Source: Brassica napus
Lineage: Eukaryota; Streptophyta; Magnoliopsida; Brassicales; Brassicaceae
Direction of reading: 5' to 3'
NCBI RefSeq assembly: GCF_020379485.1
Contig: NC_063439.1
Span: 11,696,466-11,760,465 of the forward strand
Length of the DNA: 64,000 bases
In this document: positions 41,708 to 53,198 of the stretch, piece after piece
Numbering within the stretch: the stretch's first letter is position 1
How the letters are laid out: every line of letters starts with the position of its first letter
Notes under the pieces: generated by a model
What the model was told of the DNA's origin: nothing
The model's input: the letters and a program-made list of their open reading frames with translations, nothing else
Database searches by the model: none
Made by a program: the position numbers and the translations under genes

Positions 41708-44700
41708 ATGACAAAGAAAACAGGAGGTTCGGGTGGTGACAATCGGGACCAACACCCGGAGGTAACCACAACAGAATTCACTGAGCTTCGAGCCCTACTT
41801 GTCGAGATGCAGACTGCAACGCAAGTGTCAACACAAATGACACAAACATCCCTCCAGCAACTTGGCGACACGGTGGGAACCTTAGCAGCCCGCCTCGACG
41901 CTTTGACAACAGCATTAACGGCGCGCTTTCAAGCTCCACCCGTTGATCCTGCTCCACTTCCACAAGCACGACAACATCTTCCGCTACAACAACAACAACA
42001 ATTTCCACCTATCCATCACCATCCCCGGCAACATCAACCACGATTGCAACACCAACAACAGTTCGGCGACGTTCGGGCTCATGACTTACAGGAAGAAGAA
42101 GACGAAGAACATAGACGAGTGTATCGCAATGATTTTCGACAAAGAGATTTTATGGATACTCGTTGGGAAAATAGCTTTAAGGTTGACATTCCAGAGTTTC
42201 ATGGAGGCCTGAAGGGTGATGATCTCGTCGACTGGTTAGTCTCCGTCGAGGAAATCCTTGAATTTAAACAAGTCCCCGCTGCCCGCCGAGTTCCACTCGT
42301 GGCGATGCGTTTTCGCGGCCATGCAGCTACATGGTGGAAACAACTGAAAACTACTCGTTCCCGCACCGGAAAGACTCCAATCCAGTCATGGGACAAATTG
42401 ACTAAACATCTGCGCCAAACCTTCCTTCCACATAATTACGAACGCACGATGTACACAAAACTGCAAAATCTTCGCCAAGGGAATCGCACTGTCGATGAGT
42501 ATGCAGAGGAGTTCGCCATATTACTAACTCGTAATGAGATCAATGATAGCCAAATTCAACTCGTTTCACGTTTCATTGGGGGCCTACGACAGCAACTGCA
42601 AACCGCCATGGCTCAGTTTGATCCATCTACAGTTGGAGAGGCTCACCGTCGCGCTGCGTCATTCGAACAGCAATCTAAATCGTCTAATTGGAACTCTTCC
42701 TCCACACGTTCTCGCCACAACGAACAGACCAGCAGCAATAATCCGTCTACATCTAATAAAAATACAGAAGAGACGACGGACTCGGCTGCCAAAACTGCAA
42801 CTCCGGACGAGCAGCAACTACGACGATCCACACGGCCTAATGCCCTTCGTTGTTATGCCTGCGGTGAACAGGGACATCGACAGACAGCTTGTCCTCATGC
42901 AACACGTCGAGGCTTGGTGATCGATGAGACAATTGAAGAACAAGAGGTCTATGATTCACAAGAGGAAGATGATAATACCAACGAGGATACAAGTCACCAC
43001 ACCACAGGTGATACGGGACGAGCATTAATACTCCATCGTTCTTGTCTCTCACCGCCACAACCAGATGACAAGTGGCTACGAACTAATATTTTTCGTTCCA
43101 CTTGCACCATTAAAGATCGCATCTGCAGTTTTGTTATTGACTCGGGCAGCAGCCGCAACGTGATCTCTGAAGAAGCAGTCGAAAAACTGGGCATTATCGG
43201 CGAAAAACACCCGGCCCCATATAATCTGGGATGGCTTAACAGTACAGCAAAAATGCGTGTAACACAGCGTGCCATTGTCTCGTTTTCAGTAGGGACTCTT
43301 TACCGAGATCGAATCTACTGCGACATTGCCCCGGTCGACTATTGCCACCTACTTTTGGGCCGTCCGTGGGAATATGATCGAAAGATTATTCATGATGGCG
43401 CCAAGAACACTTACAGTTTTCTTTGGAACACTCATCAGATTGTGCTGGTCCCTTCGCCAGAGACGCCACCACAGTCTTCTTCCCCGACACCTCAACTGGA
43501 CCGAGCTCCACCTGCAACAAAGTCGCAGCCTGCAACACTTTTATGTTCTTATTCGTCGTTCATGTCCGAGTTGCGCACGGAAGGAATGGCCATCGCTCTC
43601 GTTCCTACCTCATCACCGCGACTTCTTACAACATCACCGCCTTCCTCTCTCGATGCAGTGCTACAAGAATTCGCTGACGTCTTCCCTTCCGAATTACCCG
43701 AAGGACTGCCACCACTCAGAGATATACAACATCAAATAGACCTTCTACCAGGTGCAACATTACCAAATCGCCCCCATTACCGTATGAGTCCGACAGAACA
43801 TGAAGAACTAAGACGTCAAGTGGAGGATCTTTTAAGCAAAGGACACATTAAAGAAAGCCTAAGCCCATGTGCGGTTCCTGCTCTCTTAATTCCAAAGAAG
43901 GATGGGTCCTGGCGCATGTGTGTAGACAGTCGAGCTATCAACAAAATTACAGTTCGCTATAGATTTCCTATTCCACGTCTAGATGACCTACTAGACCAGA
44001 TTGGTTCGGCGAAAATCTTCTCGAAAATTGATCTTAAAAGTGGCTATCACCAGATACGAATTCGCCCAGGGGATGAATGGAAAACAGCTTTCAAGACGAG
44101 AGAAGGCTTGTTCGAATGGCTTGTGATGCCCTTTGGATTATCTAACGCCCCCAGTACTTTCATGCGTATTATGAATCAGGCATTACGACCCTTCATTGGA
44201 CGATTCGTGGTAGTATACTTTGATGATATATTGGTGTTTAGTTCATCTCTTACGGAGCACGAAAATCATATTCGTCAAGTACTCTCTGTCCTCCGATCGC
44301 AGAAACTCTATGGAGCAAGACAGAAGTGTGAATTTGGCGTTACAGAGGTTCTTTTTCTCGGTTATGTTGTGTCTGACAAAGGCTTGGCCGTTGATACCTC
44401 CAAGGTTGAAGCTATACGCTCTTGGCCGACTCCAAAAACAGTATCCGATGTACGGAGTTTTCATGGCCTCGCATCCTTCTACAGAAGATTTGTCAACCAT
44501 TTTAGTTCGATCATGGCTCCAATTACAGGTTGTATGCGCGATGGTAAGTTCGAATGGACACCAGACACAGCAAATGCCTTTGAGGTGATCAAAGAAAAAC
44601 TATCGACAGCTCTGATATTCGTCCTGCCCAATTTCTCTGTCCCATTTGAGTTACATTGTGACGCTTCGAAGTTAGGTATTAGTGCGGTCCTAAGTCAGCT

Positions 44701-45241
44701 TGGACGACCGGTCGCTTACTACAGCGAAAAATTAGCAGGCGCCAGAGGTCGATATAGCACCTATGATGTTGAATTCTATGCCATTGTTCAGGCCATCAAA
44801 CACTGGCGTCATTACTTGGTGCATCGCGAATTTGTGTTGTTTACTGATCACGATGCATTACGCCACTTGGATAGTCAAGCTAAGGTCTCTGCTCGCCATG
44901 CGGGTTGGATATCTTATTTGCAGCAGTTCACGTTTTCTATTCGACATCAGTCAGGAAAGACGAACAGAGTCGCTGATGCACTCAGCCGACGACATAGCTT
45001 GCTCTCCACGTTACACACATCAGTTACAGGATTCACCTCTTTTGCCGATCTCTATCCATCAGACCCATTCTTCGGACGCATATTCTCAGATACTACGCAA
45101 GGCGTCTATGATGATTATACAATACAGGAGGGGTTCTTATTTAAAGGACTACGTTTGTGTATTCCGGAGTGTAGTTGGCGCTTGCAGATCATACGAGAAC
45201 TCCATAACGAAGGTCACGTGGGCAGGGATAGAACACTTTAA
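41708..45241 (+). CDS. Gypsy Gag-Pol (Gag, protease, RT, RNase H), ended by premature stop
   Basis: About 1,177 codons from ATG 41708 (the frame opens at 41684 in leader sequence). Gag core (FRGHAATWWKQL, NYERTMYTKLQNL), CCHC knuckle CYACGEQGHRQTACP (about residue 380), protease VIDSGSSRNVI (about 476), RT with YFDDILVFSS (about 836), RNase H (ELHCDASKLGISAVL) and the start of the integrase HHCC zinc region (HNEGHVGRDRTL). TAA at 45239-45241 interrupts the zinc region, where related elements have a sense codon, so Pol lacks integrase in cis unless read through. Confidence 0.93.
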   Translation: MTKKTGGSGGDNRDQHPEVTTTEFTELRALLVEMQTATQVSTQMTQTSLQQLGDTVGTLAARLDALTTALTARFQAPPVDPAPLPQARQHLPLQQQQQFPPIHHHPRQHQPRLQHQQQFGDVRAHDLQEEEDEEHRRVYRNDFRQRDFMDTRWENSFKVDIPEFHGGLKGDDLVDWLVSVEEILEFKQVPAARRVPLVAMRFRGHAATWWKQLKTTRSRTGKTPIQSWDKLTKHLRQTFLPHNYERTMYTKLQNLRQGNRTVDEYAEEFAILLTRNEINDSQIQLVSRFIGGLRQQLQTAMAQFDPSTVGEAHRRAASFEQQSKSSNWNSSSTRSRHNEQTSSNNPSTSNKNTEETTDSAAKTATPDEQQLRRSTRPNALRCYACGEQGHRQTACPHATRRGLVIDETIEEQEVYDSQEEDDNTNEDTSHHTTGDTGRALILHRSCLSPPQPDDKWLRTNIFRSTCTIKDRICSFVIDSGSSRNVISEEAVEKLGIIGEKHPAPYNLGWLNSTAKMRVTQRAIVSFSVGTLYRDRIYCDIAPVDYCHLLLGRPWEYDRKIIHDGAKNTYSFLWNTHQIVLVPSPETPPQSSSPTPQLDRAPPATKSQPATLLCSYSSFMSELRTEGMAIALVPTSSPRLLTTSPPSSLDAVLQEFADVFPSELPEGLPPLRDIQHQIDLLPGATLPNRPHYRMSPTEHEELRRQVEDLLSKGHIKESLSPCAVPALLIPKKDGSWRMCVDSRAINKITVRYRFPIPRLDDLLDQIGSAKIFSKIDLKSGYHQIRIRPGDEWKTAFKTREGLFEWLVMPFGLSNAPSTFMRIMNQALRPFIGRFVVVYFDDILVFSSSLTEHENHIRQVLSVLRSQKLYGARQKCEFGVTEVLFLGYVVSDKGLAVDTSKVEAIRSWPTPKTVSDVRSFHGLASFYRRFVNHFSSIMAPITGCMRDGKFEWTPDTANAFEVIKEKLSTALIFVLPNFSVPFELHCDASKLGISAVLSQLGRPVAYYSEKLAGARGRYSTYDVEFYAIVQAIKHWRHYLVHREFVLFTDHDALRHLDSQAKVSARHAGWISYLQQFTFSIRHQSGKTNRVADALSRRHSLLSTLHTSVTGFTSFADLYPSDPFFGRIFSDTTQGVYDDYTIQEGFLFKGLRLCIPECSWRLQIIRELHNEGHVGRDRTL

Positions 45242-46276
45242 TTGGTGATGACTTCATATTTTTGGCCTACTCTTCGACGTGATGTCGAAAGATTTGTTGA
45301 ACGTTGTCAGATTTGCCAACAGTCCAAAGGCAAAGCAACCAACGCGGGTCTCTAAATGCCTCTCCCTATTCCCACACAACCTTGGACGGACGTCAGTATG
45401 GATTTTGTCCTTGGTCTTCCGCGCACGCAGAGAGGACATGATTCGATCTTTGTTGTCGTCGACAGATTTTCAAAAATGGTACACTTCATAGCTTGCAAGA
45501 AGACAACGGATGCAGTCAACGTTGTTGTTTTATTCTTTCGCGAAGTTTATCGGCTGCATGGTCTTCCAACTTCGATCGTTTCAGATCGTGATACGCGTTT
45601 TCTAAGCCACTTTTGGCGATCTGTTTGGAAGTTGTTGGGCACATCCTTGGATATGAGCACCGCTTATCATCCACAATCAGACGGACAAACGGAGGTGACA
45701 AATCGTTCGCTGGGTAATCTCCTTCGTTGTTTAGTTGGTGATAATATTAAGTCATGGGATACGAAACTCGGCCATGCTGAGTTTGCACACAATCATGCTC
45801 TTAACCGTAGCTTGGGCTTCTCGCCTTTTCATGTCGTTTATGGCATTGTGCCTCGTTGCCCTTTGGACCTGACGACTACGCCTGACAAGACTCGCCATCA
45901 CGGAGAAGCTATAGACTTCGTCACTGATTTACAAACCATACACAAGCAAGCTCAGTCTAACTTGGAGATCTCGGCATCGAAGTACAAGGAAACAGCTGAC
46001 CGTAAACGGCGTGACGTGCATTTTTCACCAGGGGATCTAGTTTGGGTTTATCTTACAAAGGAAAGGCTTCCTTTACGCGACTACAATAAACTTAAATCCA
46101 AGAAGATTGGACCCATTGAAGTGGTGGAGTGCATCAATCCGAACGCTTATCGGGTTCGTCTCCCTTCTCATTTGCACACGGCGGACGTTTTTAACGTTAA
46201 GCATTTATCTCGTTACCACAGCGAGGAGAGCCAGCCGGATTCGAGGGCGAATCCTTCTCACCCCGGGGGAACCTGA
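45242..46276 (+). pseudogene. Gypsy integrase, separated by two in-frame stops
   Basis: The frame continues after TAA (45239) with the CQICQQSK zinc half, a second TAA at 45353-45355, then an open stretch from ATG 45356 with SMDFVLGLP, VSDRDTRF, YHPQSDGQTE (D,D,E core) and a C-terminal DLVWVYLTKERLP...ADVFNVKHLSRYH region, ending TGA at the LTR boundary. Both stops fit single-base changes from sense codons. Confidence 0.92.
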
Positions 46277-46625
46277 TGCAGCGCATCATCTCCTTTACCG
46301 CCTTTGCTTTGGGCTTTTCTCGTTTCAGGCTTTACTTGTGTTCTAAGTTTTCCTTTTATTATTAGAACTAGGATAAGTGTTAAGTTTCCTTTATAGTTTA
46401 GGGTTTTAACTATGTCGAGCCTTATAAATAGAGGCTCTAGTCTTTGTAAAACAGATACGCTTTGATTAATAAGAACTATTGAGTTTTGGTTTTAAAAGAG
46501 CTTTCGAGCACTGCGAAGAGTATTCGCGCCCTTATCTACTTGTTTTCGAATTTGCTTCGAGAACACGTTACCTGTTTGAAGATCAAACCTTTGATCTCTC
46601 AAAACCTAGCTTCCGCACTCTATCA
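46274..46625 (+). repeat. Gypsy 3' LTR
   Basis: 352 bp, one mismatch to the 5' LTR. The integrase stop codon TGA overlaps its first bases. Confidence 0.95.
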
Positions 46626-46630
46626 CCTTG

Positions 46631-48323
46631 CCGGGATGAAAGATGCTAATAAAATTCAACTACAAAATTTTAGAGACCATCAATAAACTCTTGTCACTGT
46701 GGTTGAACAATTAAATACACAGTTCTTAGGCGGAATAAACCTATTAGGGAAAGAACAAACTAATGAAGACGAAGAACAAATACCAAAAGTAAGACATATA
46801 CTAAATCATATAGAAATATGCAAGATACCTTGACAAATTTATACGACGAAAAGAATTATTATGAATTACCACACGATGGTTATGTTAAATACATGGAAGT
46901 ATTTATACAAAAACTACCATCCCCTTTTAACATAACATTACCTAAATTATTTAAAGAGAATATATATAGAAAAACTAGTATCTGATTCTTTTGGAAGAAT
47001 GATACGAACACTAAGAGAATACATATGAACCCTATGTATTCAAAGCCAAGATATCAAAAGAGTAAAGAAAACATTTGAATACAACTGCGAAAACTATGAA
47101 GATATATACCTCATAAATTTGGTTGTGAATAGCAAAGAAAACATAAACAACGTAAATATAAGAAATATTATAAACACGAAAATAAAAAGTTTAGATTCAA
47201 GAATAAATACTTTAGACCAAGAAGGAGAAAATGGTATAAAAGAGAAAAAGGAAAGAATTATTATAAAGAAAAAGAAAAGAAAGCAATGGATAACGAAAAA
47301 TATTGCCCACAAGGCAAGAAAAATTGTAAATGTTGGTCATGTCATGAAATACTATGCGAATGAATGTCCAAATAAAAAATATTATAAAAAGGAAGTAAAA
47401 TATCTTAATCCAATCAATTCAATTGGACTAGTATCATATCAATAGAATCATTAAACTCATCAGACAATGAATCATCATATTGTTATGAAATATTATCTTC
47501 CTCAGAATCTGAAAGTGAATATAGTAGTTCAAATGAATCCGAATAGCACATTCATTCAGATACAAATGATGGATGATAAAAATACCAAAACTTTAGAATA
47601 TATTGATACTGGTGCTACATTATGTATTGCACAAGAAAATACTATAGATAAAGCATTGTGGAAATTTTTTTAAAAAAACCATTAACTATAAGAGTGGCAG
47701 ATAAAAGCGAACATAAAATTAGTTATGGAGCCTTTATAATTCAGATAAAAATTGTACAAAAAACGTTTATAATACCAAGTGTTTATAAACACGATGCATG
47801 AGTACCTTTTATAATGGTAAATAAATTCTTATAATTATATAGACCTTTCCGATTTTTATTTCGATGTCAAAAAAAAAAAAATTATATAGACCTTTCCGAC
47901 AGTATCTAAAATACATATCGTTAACATGCCCAAAAATAGGAAAACAAAAGAAAGAAGTAGTAAATATATACATATATAACACTAAAAGAGAAAAAATTAA
48001 AAATTCAATTAGTAAATAAAATAGAATCAATGATGAACTATGAAAAGGTTATGAAAAAACTAGAAGAAGTATGTAGTGAAGATCCATTGGATATTAAAAA
48101 CACTATCAATTGCTAATAGAAATTAAATTAAAAGACCCTAACAAAGAATAAGAGTCAATTATAAAATGACTTATACCGAAAAAGATGTAAAAGAATTTTA
48201 AGAAGAAACCAAAATATTGTTAAAAAGGATTAATTAGAGAAATTTTTAGTCAACACTCTTCACTGCTTTCTAAGTTAATAATCATAACGAACAGAAAAGA
48301 AGTAAAAGAAGAATGGTGGTAGA
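46631..48323 (+). pseudogene. Endogenous caulimovirid, coat-protein end, zinc finger, protease and RT start
   Basis: Continues the frame left at 41308. Features in order: several in-frame stops from 46686; a Lys-rich tract; a CCHC zinc-finger region near 47310-47370 (CWSCHE then ANECP in another frame, so frameshifted); an acidic Ser/Glu tail near 47480-47545; an aspartic protease motif (YIDTGATLCIA, about 47600-47632); and near 48260-48323 the N-terminal RT region, cut by the Athila-like insertion. This order of modules is that of plant pararetroviruses. Highly AT-rich and broken many times. Confidence 0.72.
47853..47879 (+). mobile_element. 27-nt poly(A)-tailed insertion with 20-bp target duplication
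   Basis: AATTATATAGACCTTTCCGA occurs at 47833-47852 and 47880-47899. Between them lies TTTTTATTTCGATGTC plus an A-run. Fits a target-primed insertion truncated almost to its tail. Confidence 0.75.
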
Positions 48324-49328
48324 TGATAGGCCATAGATTTTATTCATTTTTAGCCATGACTTATAAGTATTTTAATATATATATATATTTACTATTATAT
48401 AGAGTTTATTGAGAGTATTTACAAGTTTATAGATGATTTGGAGGAATATAGTGATTTTGGTGTCTTTTGGAGTATTTTTGAATGCAGAACTGCATAAAAG
48501 CGTCAGATGTTTAGCTATGGTTGGAGACCTTCCCTCTGTTATATTGAGCCCATATTTTGGCACATGATAGATATTTGAGTTAGCTTTCCAATTCCACCGG
48601 TTTGAGGTAAATTAGTATCCTATAGCAAAAGTTATGTCCGTTTTACTAAATAGTGATCAGTCTGCCTCGCAAGAAGAAGCTGTCGAGGAGATTAAGGACT
48701 GTCGATCGATGGTGCATCCTTGCCATCGATTGACTGAAGCCCAGAAGCGGCACAAAGTAACCAAAATACCCATGGACAACCAGAAAGCCTACTTATGTAT
48801 TTCTAAGTCATTGTTGATGGCTACAAGTTTTCTACTCATTATTTTCTCTTAGCTAGGAGAGAAGGGAGGAAATCCTTCAGAGTCTTCCTAGAACTCCATT
48901 GGTTTTGGTTTTTATATCTATTCATATATGATTTTTGTGACAAACTTCATGTTTGAATAGATCCACCTGTTAAGTTTAGGATTCAAATAGGTTATGACGG
49001 ATTAGCCCCAACTATAGATTGCTAAGTTGTGATATTCATCATTAGGATTGTCATTAATACCTGTCTCTAGATTAGCTACCTAGAACTTGCCCTAGGAGTT
49101 GTAGACATAAGCGATAGCTTGCATCTCACCCTTAATTCATCCTAATTGAGCTAAGATTGCTAGAGTAAGGCGAGAGCTGATCTAGGAAGCTTAGTGAGCA
49201 TATTCAACCCGCATGTTAAAGCTTGATGATCATATACATGCAGAAGCTTCTCAGAGAGGGTTGATATTTAGAAATGAAATCGATACATGCCCCACAGATG
49301 CAATATCAAACGACATCAACAATCCGGC

Positions 49329-49410
49329 ATCGATCGACGCTACCACTTCTCCATCGATCGACGCTACCACTTCTCCATCGATCGATGCTACCACTTCTCC
49401 ATCGATCGAG
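49329..49410 (+). repeat. 24-bp tandem repeat (SIDATTSP-type)
   Basis: ATCGATCGACGCTACCACTT-CTCC repeated three times plus a partial unit; translates in frame as SIDATTSP inside an open stretch 49213-49482. Such SID repeats mark Athila-like internal regions. Confidence 0.85.
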
Positions 49411-49919
49411 AATGGACGCATATCAGGGCATAAGGAGTTTGATGTGTGTGGAAATCTTTTTGATGGAGAAACCACCATGTGATCTGATAAGTCTGAGGGA
49501 AAGAAGAGGAGAAATTGGAAGAAGAGGAAAAAGATCAAGAGAGGTTCTCAGTTATCATTGATTCTTCGCTTTCCAGATGGTGTCAGGAAATCCAGAATGC
49601 GCAGCAGATGCTTCTCATAGCCATTTGCAAAGCTTCGAGCACTCCTTATTGCAGAGATGATAGACAAAGGAAAAAAATCTATGGAGGAGGCTTTCACACA
49701 AGAATGACAAAGCTTCAAAGAGCAGACATTGAAACTTGTTTTGGAACATGTTCTCATTTTCATCCGGACTAAATCAGATCTCCAAAGTCAAGTTAAATGA
49801 CTATAACAAAGCGCTGAGTAGGAGGCAACCCACTATTAGGTAATTTTATCCGGTTTATGTTAGATTGTTACTGATTTTTGTTTTTATTTTTTTATGCAGG
49901 TAAAAAAAAAACTAAAGGT

Positions 49920-50040
49920 GAACAGTAACGACAGTACTGTAGCAACATCGAGCGACACTGCAACAAGAAAATCGAGCGACACTGTAGCAAGAACATCGAG
50001 CGATACTGTAACAGAAAATCGAGAGTCAGTGTAGCTGCGA
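49920..50040 (+). repeat. CATCGAGCGACACTGTAGCA-type short tandem repeats
   Basis: Four or five imperfect units of about 25-28 bp alternating ATCGAGCGACACTG and TAGCAAGAA/AACAGAA, inside the Athila-like element. A larger imperfect duplication (about 115 bp) with ATCGACCGATGAGACCA starts at 50485 and 50578. Confidence 0.6.
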
Positions 50041-51119
50041 TACTGTTGCAGGGTTACTGTAGCACTCAATGTTCATCGAAAACAAAATTTAGATAAATTG
50101 TTTTATTATTTATGTATTACTGAGTTTTAGTGTTTTATTTATATTAGGTAAAAGGAAATAGATATGAGAAAGATGAGTTTGCACGATGATCGACGATGGT
50201 TGCGCAACATCGATTGACAGAGCATCACTAGCATCGATCGATCGCCACTTAACTTTGTTGATCAACAGAGCTTCAAGAGTATTGATCGCCATTTAATTGT
50301 GTTGGTCGACACTCCCATCAAAGTCAGGTATACCGTTTTTCCATACCGATCTTAGATTGTATGATACTGGAGATAGTGTTGTTTAAGTCTGGGGAGATTC
50401 TACTAATATTGTGTTTTAGTTAGCTATTTATAAAAAAAAAAGAAAAAAAAAGGAAAGAGATCCGAGTAGACGATTCCTCAGCACATCGACCGATGAGACC
50501 AGCTAGATATCGATCGACGGCACTTCAGATCCAACGATCGATTGTCCGTTCATTGTGTCTATTGATTTCTCTAGCCATCGACCGATGAGACCATGTTGAC
50601 ATGAATCGACAACACTTCATCAACAACGATCGATTGTCAAATCATTGTGTCGATCGACATTGACATCATCGAGCAGGTTATCGTTCTTACTTGTTAAATT
50701 GTGTACTTATGTTTATGTTATCACTATAACTCTGACTGAATTTATTCTGGTGACTGTGTAGTTTAAGTCTGGAGGGAAGTTTACCGATATTAGTTTATTT
50801 CATAAGTCTTATTAAAAAAAATTCAAAAAAAAAAAGTTTTTATTAAGCCAAGAAAGGGATAATGAACTTATTGATTTTGCATTATCTTACCACACCATTC
50901 TAGATTTACTAGTTGCAAATAACACTAAAGATACCAAAGTGGATCAACCTGTCGACTATGTTACATTTGCTGAGAATGTTTGAAGGAACCAAAGCTGACC
51001 TCCAACCTAATTGAGCTCAATTCTGCTTATCTTGGGACTAGGTATACATGGGATCAAATTCTTCAAACAAGTCTGGAAGGTAAAGCCTTGTGTAGATTTA
51101 TCACCATCTCTTTCCCTAT

Positions 51120-51184
51120 TTCGAAATTTAGATTAAAAAAAAGAAAGAAAAAAAATAATAATAAAAATAATAATAAAAAAAAAA

Positions 51185-51220
<36 letters not shown>

Positions 51221-51225
51221 TTGGT
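51120..51225 (+). repeat. A-rich tract and (AAT)n microsatellite
   Basis: A/AAT low-complexity run ending in about a dozen AAT units (51186-51220). Confidence 0.9.
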
Positions 51226-53198
51226 GACTACAACCATTAAGACTTGATTAATAAGAATTCTATAGGTAACGGATTAGAACATGACTTGGTGGATACAATC
51301 ATTAAGGCTTAATTCCAACTAATCCTAGGATATAGGTCAAAAAAAAGTGAACATGATTTGGTGGCCAAAGCCATTATGGCTTGATTCATGGAAGCCTGTC
51401 CAATCTTGGTTAATGATCTTGCAATATAAACAGACTTTGACTAAGAGAGAAATTAGTAGAGAGAGAGGAAAAAAACTCTTATTTAACTGCAGGTCCAGAT
51501 ACTTGTTTGAGAATCCTTGCATCATGTGATCGATACTTCCAAGGTAAAGCCTACACTTTTATTTATGCAAGAATTGAGGTTGGTAGAAGGGATTGTTAGA
51601 CATGATTTGCTAAGTTGTTGACTTGGTGAATTTGGTTGCTAGACTAGGATATGGTATAACATGTTTATGAGATTAGGATTTCTTAAGGTGATGATTCTGA
51701 GTTTTAAAATCTTTGAGTCCCTGCTATTTTCAAATCTCTTTCAGAGAGACTGCATGTATGTTTTGCTTGAGAACAAGCAAAAAGATAAGTTTGGCCATGG
51801 ATTTTACCCATTTTAAGCCATAGTTTATAAGTTTTTTAATGTATATTTACAATTATATAGAGTCTATTTAGAGTGTTTACAGGTTCATGGACGATTTGGA
51901 GGAAAGTGGTGATTTTGGTGTCTTTTGGAACCTTTTTGAGTGCTAAGCTGAACATATGTGTCAGATGTTTAGCTATTGATGGAGACCTTCATACCGTTAG
52001 ATTAAGCCTATATTTTGACACAAGATATAGATTTGAGTTAGATTTCCAATGCCACCGGTTGGAGGTCAATCAGCATCCTATAGCAGAAGTAATGCCTTTT
52101 TTACTGAATAGTGGTAGTATGCTTCACGAGTGGAAGCTGTCGAGGAAATGAAGGACTGTCGATCGACGGTGCACCCTTTCCATCGATCGACGGTGATGCC
52201 AGAACGTGTGCCAAGCATATTTCAAGATCGACTGAAGCCCATAAGCCACAAAAGTTACCATAATATTCATGGACGACCAGAAACCCTATTTATGCATTTC
52301 TAAGCCACTGTTGACGGCAACAAGTTTTCTATTCATAGTTTTCTCTTAGTTAGGAGAGAAGGGAGGAAATCTTCCAGAGTCGTCCTGAAACTCCATTGGT
52401 TTTGTTTTTTTATATCTAATGCAATTTTATATCTATTCATCTATGATTTATGTGACAAATTTCATGCTTGAATATATCCACATGTTAGGTTTATGGTTCA
52501 AATAGGTTATGAGAGAATAGTCCCAACTATAGATTGCTAAATTGTGATATTCATCACTACGATTGTCATTAATGTCTGTCTCTAGATTTTCTACCTAGAA
52601 ATTTTCCTAGGAGTTGTAGACATAAAAAATAGTTTGCATCTCACTCTGAATCCATCCTAATTGAGCTAAGATATCTAGAGTAAGGCGAGAGCTGGTCTAG
52701 GAAACTTAGTGAGCATATTCAACCCGCATGTTAAAGCTTGACCAAACTCATCGATCGATATTCCAATCGAATAATCGGTCGACGTTTCAACAAGTGTATC
52801 GATCGATATTCCTATATAATCATCGATCAACACTGGTCAATAGATAAACCTAGAAAACGAGAGCCTAATGGTTTGTTTATAAGTGGTGAGCTCTATAATA
52901 TCATGCATACAACTTGCTAGGCATCTCTAGGATTATAATTCTGATTGCCTGAATTGAAACCCTAAGTCTAGCACACCATCCTTTCACCAAACAACTCTCG
53001 GTTCCATAAGAACAACTACCTTGTTCGCCCCTGAAATTTACTGCATTAATAAACTATTAGCATATCTTAATCGTATAACTATTATATCTTTTGGGTGCCC
53101 TAACTCCCTGTGAATTCGGTCCCTAAGTATTATAACTCGACCTCTTATTTAAAAAAGTATAAATTACTCCTTAAGGTAATTTGAGTGATATCAATCGA

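Larger units (their letters stand above)
41309..46625 (+). mobile_element. Complete, very young Ty3/gypsy LTR retrotransposon
   Basis: LTRs 41309-41660 and 46274-46625 (352 bp each, TGATGCAGCGCATC...CACTCTATCA) differ at one base by eye (CAAACCC/CAAACCT). Perfect 5-bp target duplication CCTTG (41304-41308, 46626-46630). PBS-like TGGTATCAGAATC follows LTR 1 and a purine-rich CCGGGGGAACC precedes LTR 2. Domain order Gag-PR-RT-RH-IN is gypsy. Inserted into the endogenous caulimovirid coat-protein region. Despite its youth, pol has two stop codons. The clade is uncertain (chromovirus-like, no clear chromodomain). Confidence 0.96.
48324..53193 (+). mobile_element. Defective Athila-like (Ty3/gypsy) element inside the caulimovirid RT
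   Basis: Left LTR remnant 48324-about 49215 (TGATAGGCCATAGATTTTA...) and right LTR about 51790-53193 (TGGCCATGGATTTTACCC...GAGTGATATCA) are clearly homologous (AGGACTGTCGATCGA, GAGCATATTCAACCCGCATG), but the left one loses its 3' half at about 49215 and joins internal sequence. Flanks GTAGA / ATCGA are poor duplicates. The caulimovirid RT frame is cut at 48323 and resumes at about 53199. The internal 2.5 kb has no pol domain: it holds SID-type repeats, (AAT)n, TCGATCGA-rich tandem repeats and a CAAGCAAAAAGATAAGTT purine-rich end before the right LTR. Non-autonomous and old. Confidence 0.75.

Noticed and set aside
41778..45248. Several frames of 70-160 codons inside the gypsy gag-pol region (e.g. 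42534-42920, 43326-43739, 44763-45248)
   Set aside because: Alternative-frame shadows of the well-supported Gag-Pol frame.
49213..49482. 89-codon frame with SIDATTSP repeats as a host secreted repeat protein
   Set aside because: The frame belongs to Athila-like internal sequence between LTR remnants; no signal peptide or intact gene structure.
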